Notes under the pieces: model-generated
Seen by the model: the letters and a program-made list of their open reading frames with translations, nothing else
Told to the model about the DNA's origin: nothing
The model's database searches: none
Assembly: GCA_022559845.1 (NCBI GenBank)
Contig: CM040128.1
Coordinates: 177,622,413-177,686,412 of the forward strand
Length of the DNA stretch: 64,000 nt
Origin: Amorphophallus konjac
Taxonomy: Eukaryota; Streptophyta; Magnoliopsida; Alismatales; Araceae
Direction of reading: 5' to 3'
Shown: positions 43,174 to 54,211 of the stretch, one piece after another
Numbering within the stretch: the first letter of the stretch is position 1
Layout of the letters: each line of letters begins with the position of its first letter
Position numbers and translations under genes: made by a program

Positions 43174-44674
43174 AGGACTGTAATACACTGGATCTTTCGG
43201 ATCCTTATTGGACAGCTTTCGGATCGCTTTTGTGGGTCCTGAGTTGAGTTTTACGATCCATGCGGGTTTTTCTCTCATACAAGTTACAGAACCCTGTGGT
43301 GAGTTTATTCTTCAGTTCATCGACTTGAGGACGCTACAGTTGCGTTGTGCTCTTCTCGAGGATCGTTTCGACTATTTTTCCATATTTTTCTGAGTTAGTG
43401 AATTTTCGGCTCAAAAATCAGAATTTTGGAAATTAGGAAAATTCCTAATTTCTTTTCTATTTATTCTTATTTCACCCTCTCTCCTCCCTCATTCTCACCC
43501 TCACTTTCTCTCTCTCATTCTCTCTCCTCTCTGGTCCTCTCGACGCGGGGCGCGCGATCGTGGCGAGCTGGCTGAGGCGAGAACGCGATGGAGTGTACGT
43601 GGAGTGTGATGGAGTGGCGGATTGAGCGTGGCGCGGCGCGGCGCTGTTGTGAAGTGGACAGCGGATCTAGAGGGGAGGGGTGAATAGATCAGCCCCACTT
43701 TTCGCAATGCGGCCCTCTAAACAGCTAGTTAAAATGAATTGCAGCGGAATAGAAACTAGCTTCCAAGAATGCTATGATTCACTTAGCAAGATAAGCAAGA
43801 TATATAATAATTCGATCCTAAGCATGCATCTAGAACGAATCGATCACACAAGCAAACCACACTAGACAGGATTTTTAAGGTGGTTCGGACTGAATCCTCA
43901 GCCCTACGTCCACCCCTCACCAAAACCCGGTGAGGCTTCACTTGTGCAGCGCACCAACCCGCAAATCGGAAACCACCGATTGCCTTCCTACTAACCAATG
44001 GTAGGGACGTCAACACCGCAGATCGGAAACACCTCTGATTGCCTTCCTACTAACCAACGGTAGGGACGAATCACAACTTCAATGTTTAACAATATTGAAA
44101 GGAAAACAAATGTGAATGAATTAAGACAAGAGATTGAGTTATGAGTAGAAATGAATTGGCCCGTGTATGAAATGTTGACCAGCAACAAGGATCCTCTTGG
44201 CTTCAACTCAATCTTCTTGATTCACCCTTGATTGGATGAATGTTCTTCACGGAGTACTGTTCACGTGAACAGTACCTCTTCCTTCAATTCTTCTCTCTTG
44301 ATCTTCTCTTTGAACTTGAATGAGGTTGAAAGAACTTGAATGGATGAAGATGATCTCCCTTGAGAGTGAGCTTCAATGGATCCCCTTGAGATGATGAAGA
44401 GGATGGATGAAGATTTGATGAAGAGCTTCTTCCCGGAGTATCTTTATTTCCTTCTTGAAGTATACTCCTTCTAGCTTTCTTTGATCACCCTTCTTGCCCT
44501 TGATTGCTTCTTGCTTTGTAGGAGGTTGCTTGGCTTCAGATCTGAGCTTGAATCACCTTGGATGGATGAAGAACTTCCTCCCGAAACACTGTTCACGGAG
44601 GTGCTACAGTAGCTCGAAAATGGGCTCCCTTGAAGGCTTGAAGCATTAGGGTTTTCATCCCCTCATGTGTTGGT

Positions 44675-44684
44675 TTTATAGACC
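44675..44684 (-). promoter_or_regulatory. TATA box of solo LTR S2
   Basis: The minus strand reads TCTATAAAACC. The GGTCGACC palindrome cluster begins about 135 bp upstream (higher coordinates). Confidence 0.5.
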
Positions 44685-44817
44685 TTGAATGGTCTATAGA
44701 CAAGCCTCAGACCAGATCCACAATTTGTGGGTGATTATGTGACATTTGGATTAAAGAAATCAAGGTTGAATGGCCTTTTTCGAAGTTGGAAACAAAGTCA
44801 AAAATGAAGGCTCGGGG

Positions 44818-45115
44818 CTGGCGGTCGACCGGAACCTGATGCAGCCAGAACGTTTCGGCTCTGGCAAAACCGGTCGACCGGACGCCTGGGGGCGGTCGAC
44901 CGAAACCTATAAAAATGTCAACATTTCAGTTCTGGGAAAACCGGTCGACCGGAAAAGTAGGGGCGGTCGACCGAAATCTGTAATTCTTGGAGTGTTTCGT
45001 TTCTGGAAGAACCGGTCGACCGGAAAGGCAGGGGCGGTCGACCGAAACCTGTAAAACGTGGAATTCTTAGGCTCTGGCAAATTTGGTCGACCGGCCAAGG
45101 TGTGTAGGTCGACCG
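44818..45115. repeat. GGTCGACCG palindrome cluster, ~77-bp repeat, in S2
   Basis: The palindrome GGTCGACC occurs about nine times in 300 bp. It alternates between GGCGGTCGACCGAAACCT and AACCGGTCGACCGGA forms, the latter a 12-bp palindrome CCGGTCGACCGG. A 70-80 bp unit (palindrome pair, then TTTC-TTCTGG-AAAACC-type spacer) repeats about four times. It is in U3, upstream of the TATA box. Confidence 0.85.
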
Positions 45116-45553
45116 GAAATACCTATACCTGCAAAAATGAAGTGTTAGACCAATGAAACATGTTCATAAGTCAAGATATTCATGTCCTCATCAATTTCAT
45201 GTATTTTGGGATTGAAATCAACATAGAATATGCTTTGAGCATTTCTAAATTTTGTTCCGGGGGCGTGCTGCCCCCTTGACCCCCGCGACCTGACCGGGCA
45301 GGTCGATCCCCACGACCTGACCGCGCAGGTCGATCCGCGTGCGAGGGCGCAACATTGAGCTTTCATGTGCATATCTGTCATAAACACAACAGAACATATG
45401 TCAGTCATATAAGAGTGAAAAGCAACAATGACGAATAGTGTTTAGCCATTATCAAAACCAAGAATATCACAGAACACATATGACCATAGAATGATGTCGA
45501 ATGACCCAAGTGACCATGTGAAACTCAAATAACCATAGGGGCACAACAGGCGC

Positions 45554-46583
45554 GATCCCTGGGTGGATTCAAAGCCGGCGCAGTTCATTGGTTTGGCGGT
45601 TTTCGGCGCGGTTTAGTCACTTCGGCGCGCGGAATCATCAGTGGAGGTAGGGAGATTGAATTCTACTTCTCTGCTATGTTCCCTCGTAGGTTCACGCCAA
45701 ACGGTGCGAGAACGAGTGGGTTTCATTCAATTTTGAGAAAATCATGCCTTTGGGGTGTTCGTCGGGTTTGCCGAAAACTGATGACAGTTTTCAGATCAGT
45801 TGGTGTCAATCGAACCCCTGGAATGTCAGCATTCTATTCCCACTGATTTCGTTGTGATTGGTGGTCATTCGGGACCGGCAGGAGCCCGGCAACCCATGTG
45901 ATTCCATTTGCGTCAATTCGGTAGAATTGTCCATTTCTAGCCATTTGTGCGTCGATTTGACCCCTTCTGGAGTGTGGAAGGTCGGTATCGTCATTGTAGT
46001 TGTATCCCCTTCGTTTCGGAGCGAACGGGGCGTGGAAAGGCCGAGATTCGGCCGATCCCATGGTTTTCCCGCTGTAATGCCTTAACGGTCATTACAGTGA
46101 CCGTTTAGGTTATTACGCGGTCTAATGTGTGACCGTTTTATATATGTCAGTTTGGGTATGCGCGGTCTCGAGATAGACCGTGTTCTATGTTTCGCGGCCC
46201 ATACTGGACCGTTCATATCCTTCGAACGGCCCTTGGGTGGCCGTGTGTATCCTTCGGATGGCCCTTGGGTGGCCGTGTACTTTCCTTCGTCGCGTGTGGC
46301 AGTTGAGCGGTCTTACAATAGACAGCTTAGTGTGGTTTACTCTAGTCAACGGTTTTATGGCGGTTAGTGAAGCAGTCCTTCACTAGACCGTTCCTTGTCT
46401 TGGGAGGCCTTCTCTTAGACCGTCTAGACCCTTTAGCGGCCCATTGGTAGACCGTGACTTGAGGTTTGACCGTAGTCGTCCGCCTCTTCGTTGTAGCTCC
46501 CTTTTCTTAGGCCGCTATAGTCCGTTTATCTTAGGTCAATAAGTTAAGGTGGTTAGTGTGGCGGTTTACTCTTAGACCGCCTA
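45554..46583. mobile_element. Insertion D, middle segment
   Basis: This segment lies between S2 and the gypsy element E. The first ~500 bp show no recognisable coding. The second half is the hairpin array described separately. Open frames up to 80 codons run across the hairpins on both strands and are judged not to be genes. Confidence 0.6.
46085..46583. repeat. Array of CGGTC/GACCG mini-hairpins in D
   Basis: Short inverted repeats follow one another about every 40-50 bp. Examples are ACGGTC-8-GACCGT at 46086, CGGTCT-CGAGAT-AGACCG near 46167, ACGGCC-7-GGCCGT near 46225 and a related pair about 33 bp later. Further GCGG...ACCG pairs run to 46581. The pattern continues beyond insertion E to about 57330 (CGGCC, GACC words). 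The loops differ while the stems are kept. Confidence 0.75.
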
Positions 46584-47986
46584 TGTCACGCCCCGAGCGC
46601 GGAAGATACTCGGATATGCGCGACGAGTTTATATCAATCATGTCAATCAGAGTAGTAGTGTATTCGACACCAAAACAGAGATGCGCAAAATAGAAAGATA
46701 ACCCAATCCTTTATTTCATAATGGATAGACTATTACAAATCCAATACTCTATTCAATTAAAAAGGAAAAGTACATAGTTGACTCAAGAAAATAGGAAAAC
46801 GAATAGATGACACTTGGAAAAGCTCTAGCTCTTTCACTCTTGACCATTCCCATCCGATTGACTTCCCTCGTCGTCGGAATTACCTGAAAAGTAAGGGACA
46901 AACACGGAGTGAGTGAACGCTCAGTAGGAAATTATATCTCAGGAACTAGCAAGGGTTTAAGTAATTACATTTTTCATGAATGTACTATAGCTATGCATGC
47001 TCGCATAAAACGACAAGATAGAAAGAGATTTTATCAAGCAAGATAGCAAGATGAACTAGTCATGAGTTTTCAAGAAAAAGATAACAAGATATTCAAGCAA
47101 GTACTTCTTAGCAAGTCATGTCAAGAACTTTGGCTATCATGTATCAAGCACGCAAGTAATTACCCTTTTTCGGGTCACGCAAGTCATGTCAAGTCAAGTA
47201 CGAGTCAAGTACAAGATTTGTGTGGAATGTCCAATCAAGCTAGTCATGCACTCGGTATAATGCCAGATACCTTATCATTCAACTCCCATGGGCACAAGTA
47301 CTTTCGGGTGCTCCTCCCAGGACCAGATCGGGCCCTATATGCGCAGGCATTTATCATGTATATTTGACATCCACTCTTGTATATATATGTATATAGCCAA
47401 TATGGAATTTCAACAATTTAAGCTTGTAGGCACGTAGGATAACTTTGAGAGAATGGAGTCCAAAAATACGACATTGGACATAGATAGGCGATAACAACGG
47501 TACAATCACGATGAACGATGAAACTAGGTGGAATTAGGTTCCCTTAACTCGGGTACCATGACAAACAAGTATGGACATTCTTTATATAGAATTGAGGTCC
47601 ACATGAACAGTCTATCAAAGGCAAGATACCCTCATTCTTATTATAGAATTGAGGTCCACAAGAACATCAACAAATGGCATGATATCATCATCCCATTAAG
47701 AATTCTCATGATATACTCTTTACATATCATAAGGGCCGGTATACCATGTTTCTTTTATAGTGACATGGCATTCAATAGTGTAATGGGTTTTTAGGGTACA
47801 ACCAGCTCAGTCGACCTTGAGGGAATCCAAGGTACGAGGAGTCTTACGGAGGTCTCTATGACTAACTCGCTAGTCCAAAGGAACGGAATGTCCAATGGAG
47901 AGCTTGTATGTCAATGAGAGTTTAAGGGTGATCGATAAAACATCATGAAACGTGGGACTATACTCACGGAGTGGAGTAATAGTGCC

Positions 47987-48042
<56 letters not shown>

Positions 48043-49605
48043 AACCCTCGGATAACAGCAATCGGGAAAAATCAGTAATGCAGAAAGTAGCGACTCTGGT
48101 AAAGTCATTTTTTCGTAAAATTAACGCCTTAATCAGGGGCGTTTATATTAAATTTGACGACATATAAAGAGGTCGTCCTTTCCCATATTGCTATTTTACA
48201 GGATATTAAAAATCTGTAATTTTGTTGAAAACGCGCCTTGAGTAGGGGCGTTACCAGGAAAAAGGCGCCCTAGTCTGGGGCGTTAGTTAAACAAGAGACG
48301 ACATGGTCAAGGTCGTGAATTCACAATTTTACAATTTTCGAGGTAATGAATATTTCAGGAACATGGTATATAGTCAGGACCAGAAAAAATAGCACGATTA
48401 CAAGAAATTGACCATGCATTAATTTAGAATCATGTTTGCATTGATAATTACTTTTTAAACATGCTATTTATTAATTAACAGGAATTAACGTCCATGTGCA
48501 GGGCGTCAAATCTTGAATTGACGACCTGGGCATGGTCGTGTCTTTTAAATTAACGCCCTTGTTAGGGTCGTTTCTTTCAAATATTCCGTAGAAAATAATC
48601 AGAACGCATGAAAACTATATGCATGAACTACCGATGATAATTATCTATAGTTATATGGTAGTTTGGGCTACGTTCCATGAGAAAATCCTACCTTGATGAA
48701 GATTTTGAACGGATGCAGGTTCTGGGAAGAAAAGAACGATACTCTGTTTTATAAACAGAGTATTCTGAAGCTTTTGAATTCAATATTAGCAACAAGGCAG
48801 AGGAGGCACGAACAAACACAGTCGTTTGTTGATGAAGAACCCACGTTCTTCAGTAGATTGAGAGCTCCTCGACCTGTAAGTGGAAGAAGATGAAGAAGAT
48901 TTATTCTTCATACTATCCTATCGGAAGAGAAGGAAAACCAAAGGAAGAAACCACCTGTTCTTCACGGACGGCAGTCAGATTCCCTATAAACAAAAGAGGA
49001 TGAAGAATCAATTCATGTTCTTCTCATAATAGTAAACAGAGAAAGAAATAAGGAAGAACTGTTAGTTCTTCACCTACCGTAGCAGAGACGATCGACCAAA
49101 TAGCTTTCTAAGGTTCGATCCATCAAGGTATTTATAGGATTTTGGAAATCCTAATAGGGTTAGTGTTCGATTGGAAGTAACACTTCCATGATAGAGTCAT
49201 TACTACATTCAAACTCTTTCCTATAGTTATCACCTTACCCTGGATAGACTCCTGGGTCGAACGAAACTCAAACTGAATTAGCGACCTAGGTCAGGGCGTC
49301 GAATTTAAATTGACGTCTTGTCAAGCATCGTTACTTGTTGAAACGCGTCCATGCAAGGGACGTTACGCTATCTTGCCCTTTTTATTTATTTTGGTCGTTT
49401 GAAATTTGACGCCTTGACGTGTGGGCGTCCTTTCTCAAAACACGTCTTAGGTAAGGGCGTTTTCTTGTAAAGTAGCGCCTTTATCTGAGGCGTTATTTCC
49501 ATCAGGGTTTTAATTATTTTTATTCCAAGCTCTTTCGTTTATTTATTAAATCTTTTAATCTATTTTGATTTATTTATTCCTTTTAAATTTATCAGGGTTG
49601 CTACA
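46584..49605 (-). repeat. Gypsy E 3' LTR
   Basis: It is nearly identical to 54212-57196 except for a (TA) run of 24 units (47991-48038) where the other LTR has 6. That accounts for 36 of the 37 bp length difference. It carries the ACGCC/GGCGT hairpins at 48122-48570 and 49275-49500. Confidence 0.93.
47991..48038. repeat. (TA)24 microsatellite in gypsy E 3' LTR
   Basis: A pure TA run of 48 bp. The matching place in the 5' LTR (about 55619-55630) has only 12 bp. The LTRs were identical at insertion, so the difference arose afterwards. It gives a ready length marker. Confidence 0.9.
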
Positions 49606-49618
49606 CCCTCCCCCACTT
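49606..49618 (-). promoter_or_regulatory. Polypurine tract of gypsy E
   Basis: The minus strand reads AAGTGGGGGAGGG immediately before the 3' LTR start TGTAGCAACCC. Confidence 0.85.
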
Positions 49619-49685
49619 AAAAAGAATTTGGTCCCCAAATTCCATATCATATATTTACATTTGGAGAGTGTAGAGTATGTACCTT

Positions 49686-51533
49686 CTAAAATAAATCTGG
49701 AAATTGTTTCCTCATAGATTCCTCGGTCTCCCATGTAGCTTCATGTTCTGAATTCTTATTCCATTGTACTTTTAGCATGGGAATAGCCTTATTCCTTAGG
49801 GTTTGTACTTCTCGATCTAGTATTCGTATGGGCTTCTGCTCATATGTGAGATCTTTCTGGATCACTAGATCTCCATGCTCAATAATATGTGATGGATCAT
49901 GCACATACTTCTTCAACATAGATATATGGAATACATCATGTACTTCGGACAGTTGAGGTGGCAATGCGATGCGATAAGCAACCTCGCCAACTCTTTCTAG
50001 TATCTCAAAAGGTCCGATAAATCTTGGTGTAAGCTTGCCTTTAACACCAAATCTTCGTATTCCACGTCCAGGTGATATCTTGAGAAATACATGATCTCCA
50101 ATTTGGAATTCGAGATCTCTTCTTCTTGTGTCGGCATAAGCCTTTTGCCTTGTCTGAGCTACTTGCAATCTTTCCCTGATTACTCGTATCTTCTCAGTTG
50201 TATCCCTTACCATGTCTGGACCTAACAGTTGTTTCTCACCAACTTCATTCCAGCACAAGGGTAATCGGCAACTCCTTCCGTATAAAGCTTCGAAAGGTGC
50301 CATTTGTATACTAGCTTGGTAGCTATTATTGTATGCAAATTCGACCAGAGGCAAGTGATCATGCCAGTTTCCATCAAAATCAGTGATGCATGCTCTAAGC
50401 ATATCTTCAACTACTTGATTTGTTCTCTCGGTCTGACCATCCGTTTGAGGATGAAAGGCTATACTAAAATTAAGTCTCGTCCCCAACGAATGTTGTAGTC
50501 CTTTCCAAAAATGAGAAGTAAAACGGGGATCTCTGTCAGACACAATTGAAACAGGAATACCATGTAATCTGACTATTTCCTTGATGTATAGTGCAGCTAA
50601 GACATCAACTGACCATCGACTCTTGATTGGCAAGAAATGCGCGGATTTGGTCAATCGGTCAATGATAACCCATATTCCATCATGTCCTCTTTTTGATTTA
50701 GATAAACCCATGATAAAATCCATACCAATATCCTCCCACTTCCATTTAGGGATATCTAGAGGATGTAGCTTTCCAGCAGGCTTTTGGTGTTCCGCCTTGA
50801 CTTGTTGGCATGTGAGACAGCGTGATACATAGTCCGCTATTTCTCTTTTCATGTTGGGCCACCAAAAATTTCTTTTCACATCTTGGTACATCTTGGTAGA
50901 TCCAGGATGAATCGTATACCTTGATCTGTGAGCTTCATCTAAGATCTTCTTTTTCAATTCTGGGCAGTCCGGTATACCAGTTCTATTCTTGAACATTAAT
51001 CTTCCATCAGAAGCTAGTTGGAAGTCCGATTGTCCTTTTAATTTTCCCTTGATTTCTACTAATGTAGGATCATCATCCTGAAGTGCTTGTATCTCAGATA
51101 ATAAATCTGACTGTATGCTTACATGAGATAATGTGACACATCTAGGGTCCGTGTCCATGCTTATATTGAGTTCAGAGAATTGTTCTAGCAATTTCCATTC
51201 TTGAATCAGATAATTGCCTAACAGTGCTCTCGGCTTTCGACTAAGGGCATCTGCTACATGATTACCCTTTCCGGGGTGATATTGTATATTGAAGTCGAAG
51301 TCATTGAGATATTCCAGCCATCGTCTTTGCCTCATATTTAGTTCCTTCTGTGAGAAAAGATATTTGAGACTCTTGTGATCGGAGTATACAGTAAACTGTA
51401 CTCCATAAAGATAATGTCTCCATATTTTGAGTGCATATACTACCGCGGCCAATTCTAAGTCATGGACGGGGTAGTTCTCTTCATGCTTCTTTAATTGACG
51501 AGAAGAGTAGGCTATAACCTTCCCTTGTTGCAT
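49686..51533 (-). pseudogene. pol: Gypsy E pol: RNase H-integrase-chromodomain part
   Basis: A 615-codon open part of the single gag-pol frame, after the TGA at 51588-51590. It contains most of RNase H ([30 protein letters not shown]), the RNase H-integrase linker, the integrase zinc region ([25 protein letters not shown]), and the DDE core at about D272, D333 and E369 ([26 protein letters not shown]). A chromodomain-like C-terminus follows from ~565 ([24 protein letters not shown]). All integrase catalytic residues are kept. This part is undamaged; only the upstream stops separate it from gag. Confidence 0.92.
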
Positions 51534-51587
51534 TAGAACACACCCGAGGCCAATGCCAGAAGCATCAGTGTATACCTCGAACTTTTC

Positions 51588-52319
51588 TCATTCAATTGGT
51601 AATGCTAAGATAAGAGCTGTAGTAAGATGATCCTTGAGAGTTTGGAAGCTCCTTTCACATTCCTCATCCCATTCATAACGGATCTCCTTGCGAGTTAACC
51701 TCGTAAGTGGCACGGCGATTTTTGAGAAATCCTTAATGAATCGCCTGTAATAGCCGGCAAGACCTAAGAAACTTCGGATCTCGCTAGCATTGGTCGGTCT
51801 TTCCCAGTTCCTTACAGCTTCAACCTTTGATGGGTCTACAGACAAGCCATCCTTTGATATAACATGTCCGAGAAAAGTCACTTCTTCAAGCCAGAATTCA
51901 CACTTGCTAAGTTTTGCATATAATTGATTTGTCCTCAATATTTGTAATGCAATCCTCAAATGTTCCTCATGCTCTTCCTTGGTCTTAGAATAAATCAATA
52001 TATCATCAATAAAGACCACCACGAATTGATCCAAATAAGGCCTGAATATACTATTCATTAACTGCATAAAGGTAGCAGGGGCATTCGTTAGTCCGAAAGG
52101 CATAACAACAAATTCATAATGGCCATACCTACTTCTGAATGCGGTTTTATGAATATCCTCGTCCTTGATTCTTAGTTGGTGATATCCGGACCTAAGATCA
52201 ATTTTGGAAAAGTACATGGATCCTGAAATTTGATCAAACAATTCATCGATTCTCGGCAGTGGATACTTGTTCTTGATAGTGAGATGATTCAATTGTCGAT
52301 AGTCGACGCATAACCTCAT
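51588..52319 (-). pseudogene. pol: Gypsy E pol: reverse transcriptase part
   Basis: A 243-codon open part between two in-frame TGA codons (52323-52325 and 51588-51590). It contains reverse transcriptase motifs [41 protein letters not shown] and the active site FIDD at about 103-106. The first motif block (VKKKD) lies before the upstream stop, so the enzyme is cut within its N-terminal part. The phase is the same as the neighbouring parts. Confidence 0.92.
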
Positions 52320-52322
52320 GGA

Positions 52323-54038
52323 TCAGTCTTTCTTCTTTACAAATAATACAGGTGCTCCCCACGGGGAAGTACTTGGTCTAATGAATCCTTTCTTAATGAG
52401 TTCCATCAATTGCTCATTTAACTCCTTGAGTTCAGCAGGTGACATCCTATAAGGTGCCTTTGAAATCGGACCAGCACCAGGGACTAAGTCAATGGTGAAG
52501 GCCACTTCTCTTTGCGGGGGTAATCCCGGCAAATCTTCCGGAAACACGTCCGGAAATTCTTGCACTACTGGAATGTCTTCTAGCTTAGCTTCCTTAGCTT
52601 CTTTAACTGTGACAAAGGCAAGGAAAGATGTACATCCTTTCCTGATGAGCTTGCTAGCTCGGAGAGCTGAAATAAGAGGGGATTTGCTCCGACTCTTGGG
52701 GCTAGTAAATATTAGTTCTGGAAATTCCTTGAATGTAGCCTTACTATTGCGGCAATCAACCGTTGCCTGATACTTAGATAACCAATCAGCCCCTAGTATA
52801 ACATCATACTCTTTCAGATCTAAACATATGAGATCAATGGGGAGATTTTGACCATGAATCAATACCTCGCAGTTTTGGTAATGATGTGTAATATCTGTCT
52901 CATCATCCAGAGGAGTAGACAAAACTAACTTTATCCATTCCGGTTCTAGGGGTAATGGGTCAGCAAACTTCTTCGAAACAATAGAATGTGATGCACCAGT
53001 ATCAATTAAGACATATGCATTCCTGGAACAAACTTTCAATGTACCTTCCACTAAGCCGCCTCCTTCTACTTGCTCGGTCTCCTTGATTGCATGAAGACGA
53101 GCATTCTTGGTTACTGGGCGCTTCCCGTCAACGGCTTGGTCGTTAAGTAATGGACAATCGAAAATCCGATGCTCACGACTCCCGCAACGGAGACATGCTC
53201 CTAGTTTCCTCCAGCATTCCTCTGCTCTATGACCCGCTTTATCACAATGTTTGCACACTGTATTTGGAGAGGTAGTGGTGATAGAGAAGGGCTTGGTCTT
53301 CTTGAACTTTTGGTCTTGTGAGGATGCTCCTCCATTGCTAGGCCTTTTCTTGAAGTTGGGTTTAAAGGAATCCGAACCTGTAACTTGTTCCTTCTTATCC
53401 TTACCACGAATCCTATCAGACAGTTCCGTGGCATCTTCTAATAGTTGAGCTCGGCGTACTATCTCTGAGTAGACTTGAATGTCCATCGGCGCCAGTTGAG
53501 TAATAGCTTGGGGCCTGAGCCCATTAAGAAACCTCCTAGCTTTCATTTTCTCGGTGCTAACTAGATGCTTAGGGTATCGAGACAATCTAGAGAATTGGGC
53601 CTCATACTCGGCCACTGACAAAGATCGTTGCTTTAATGCAGCAAATTCTGCAGCCTTCTTTTCCTGAACTCGGTCCGAGAAATATTTCACATTGAAGTGC
53701 TCAACAAATTCTTCCCACGAAACCTGATCTTGATTTATAGTAGCCTCTATTGATTCCCACCAGCATCTAGCATCCCTTTGTAACTAAAAAGTAGCTAATA
53801 AAACTTTATCCTGATCCGGGCATTGCATAACACGGAATATACATTCTATCTCCCTAATCCAGTGTTCAGCGTCATCTGGATCAGTAGAACCCGTGAACTT
53901 GGGTGGGTTCATGTTCTTGAAAGTCTGGTGGAGACTTCCTGCTCGTTGTCCACCTCCTTGTGCTACTTGTTGCAGCACTTGAGTCATGCCTTGAAGGGTA
54001 CGCTGCATGTTGCGCCATTGAGCACGTTCGGCAGCCAT
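52323..54038 (-). pseudogene. gag: Gypsy E Gag and protease, one internal stop
   Basis: Starts at the ATG at 54038 (MAAERAQWRN). The Gag domain begins NPPKFTGSTDPDDAEHWIRE. A TAG at 53784-53786, probably from CAG, interrupts it, and the frame then continues to 52323. Counting in the second part (from 53690), two CCHC knuckles lie at about 146-159 and 166-179 (CKHCDKAGHRAEEC, CLRCGSREHRIFDC). The protease active site DTGAS is at about 230-234. The end reaches the start of reverse transcriptase (PVLFVKKKD) before a TGA. No frameshift is present. Confidence 0.9.
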
Positions 54039-54191
54039 TATCCTACAATTACAATAACTAGATTAATATGTGATGGTATTTAAAGACTCATATACTATGT
54101 TAACTTTAACCCTTGGTTCTACCCAATCTCACGGGTTTAATGGTTAAAACTTATCCTTGGACTTGGGTTTTCCTAGGAATTGAATACCCTA

Positions 54192-54204
54192 GGCTCTGAT
54201 ACCA
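54192..54204 (-). promoter_or_regulatory. Gypsy E primer-binding site (tRNA-iMet)
   Basis: The minus strand reads TGGTATCAGAGCC, seven bases (GTTTTTG) after the 5' LTR end GGGGTGTGACA. It is complementary to the 3' end of initiator tRNA-Met. Confidence 0.92.
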
Positions 54205-54211
54205 CAAAAAC

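Larger units (their letters stand above)
43645..45548 (-). mobile_element. Copia solo LTR S2 (1904 bp)
   Basis: It has TGTTGTG...CACAACA ends and a perfect 5-bp duplication GGCGC (43640-43644 and 45549-45553). Its left end is homologous to the left end of the copia LTRs here (GGTGAATAGATCA near 43678; a GGTGGTTCG then CCACCCCTCAC block near 43880-43920 against 22232-22270). It is therefore a related but distinct SIRE-like family. It has no internal region. The minus-strand TATA box lies near 44675-44684. Confidence 0.85.

Noticed and set aside
43179..43278. N-terminal extension of the gag1 frame to an ATG at 43278
   Set aside because: The codons above 43178 are inside insertion D, as shown by the AGGAC duplication and the in-frame join with 59277. 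The extension is chance.
47062..47794. Frames repeated in both gypsy E LTRs (47062-47367 and 54537-54995; 47528-47794 and 55156-55422)
   Set aside because: They are paired only because the LTRs are copies. There are no domains, and they are antisense to the element.
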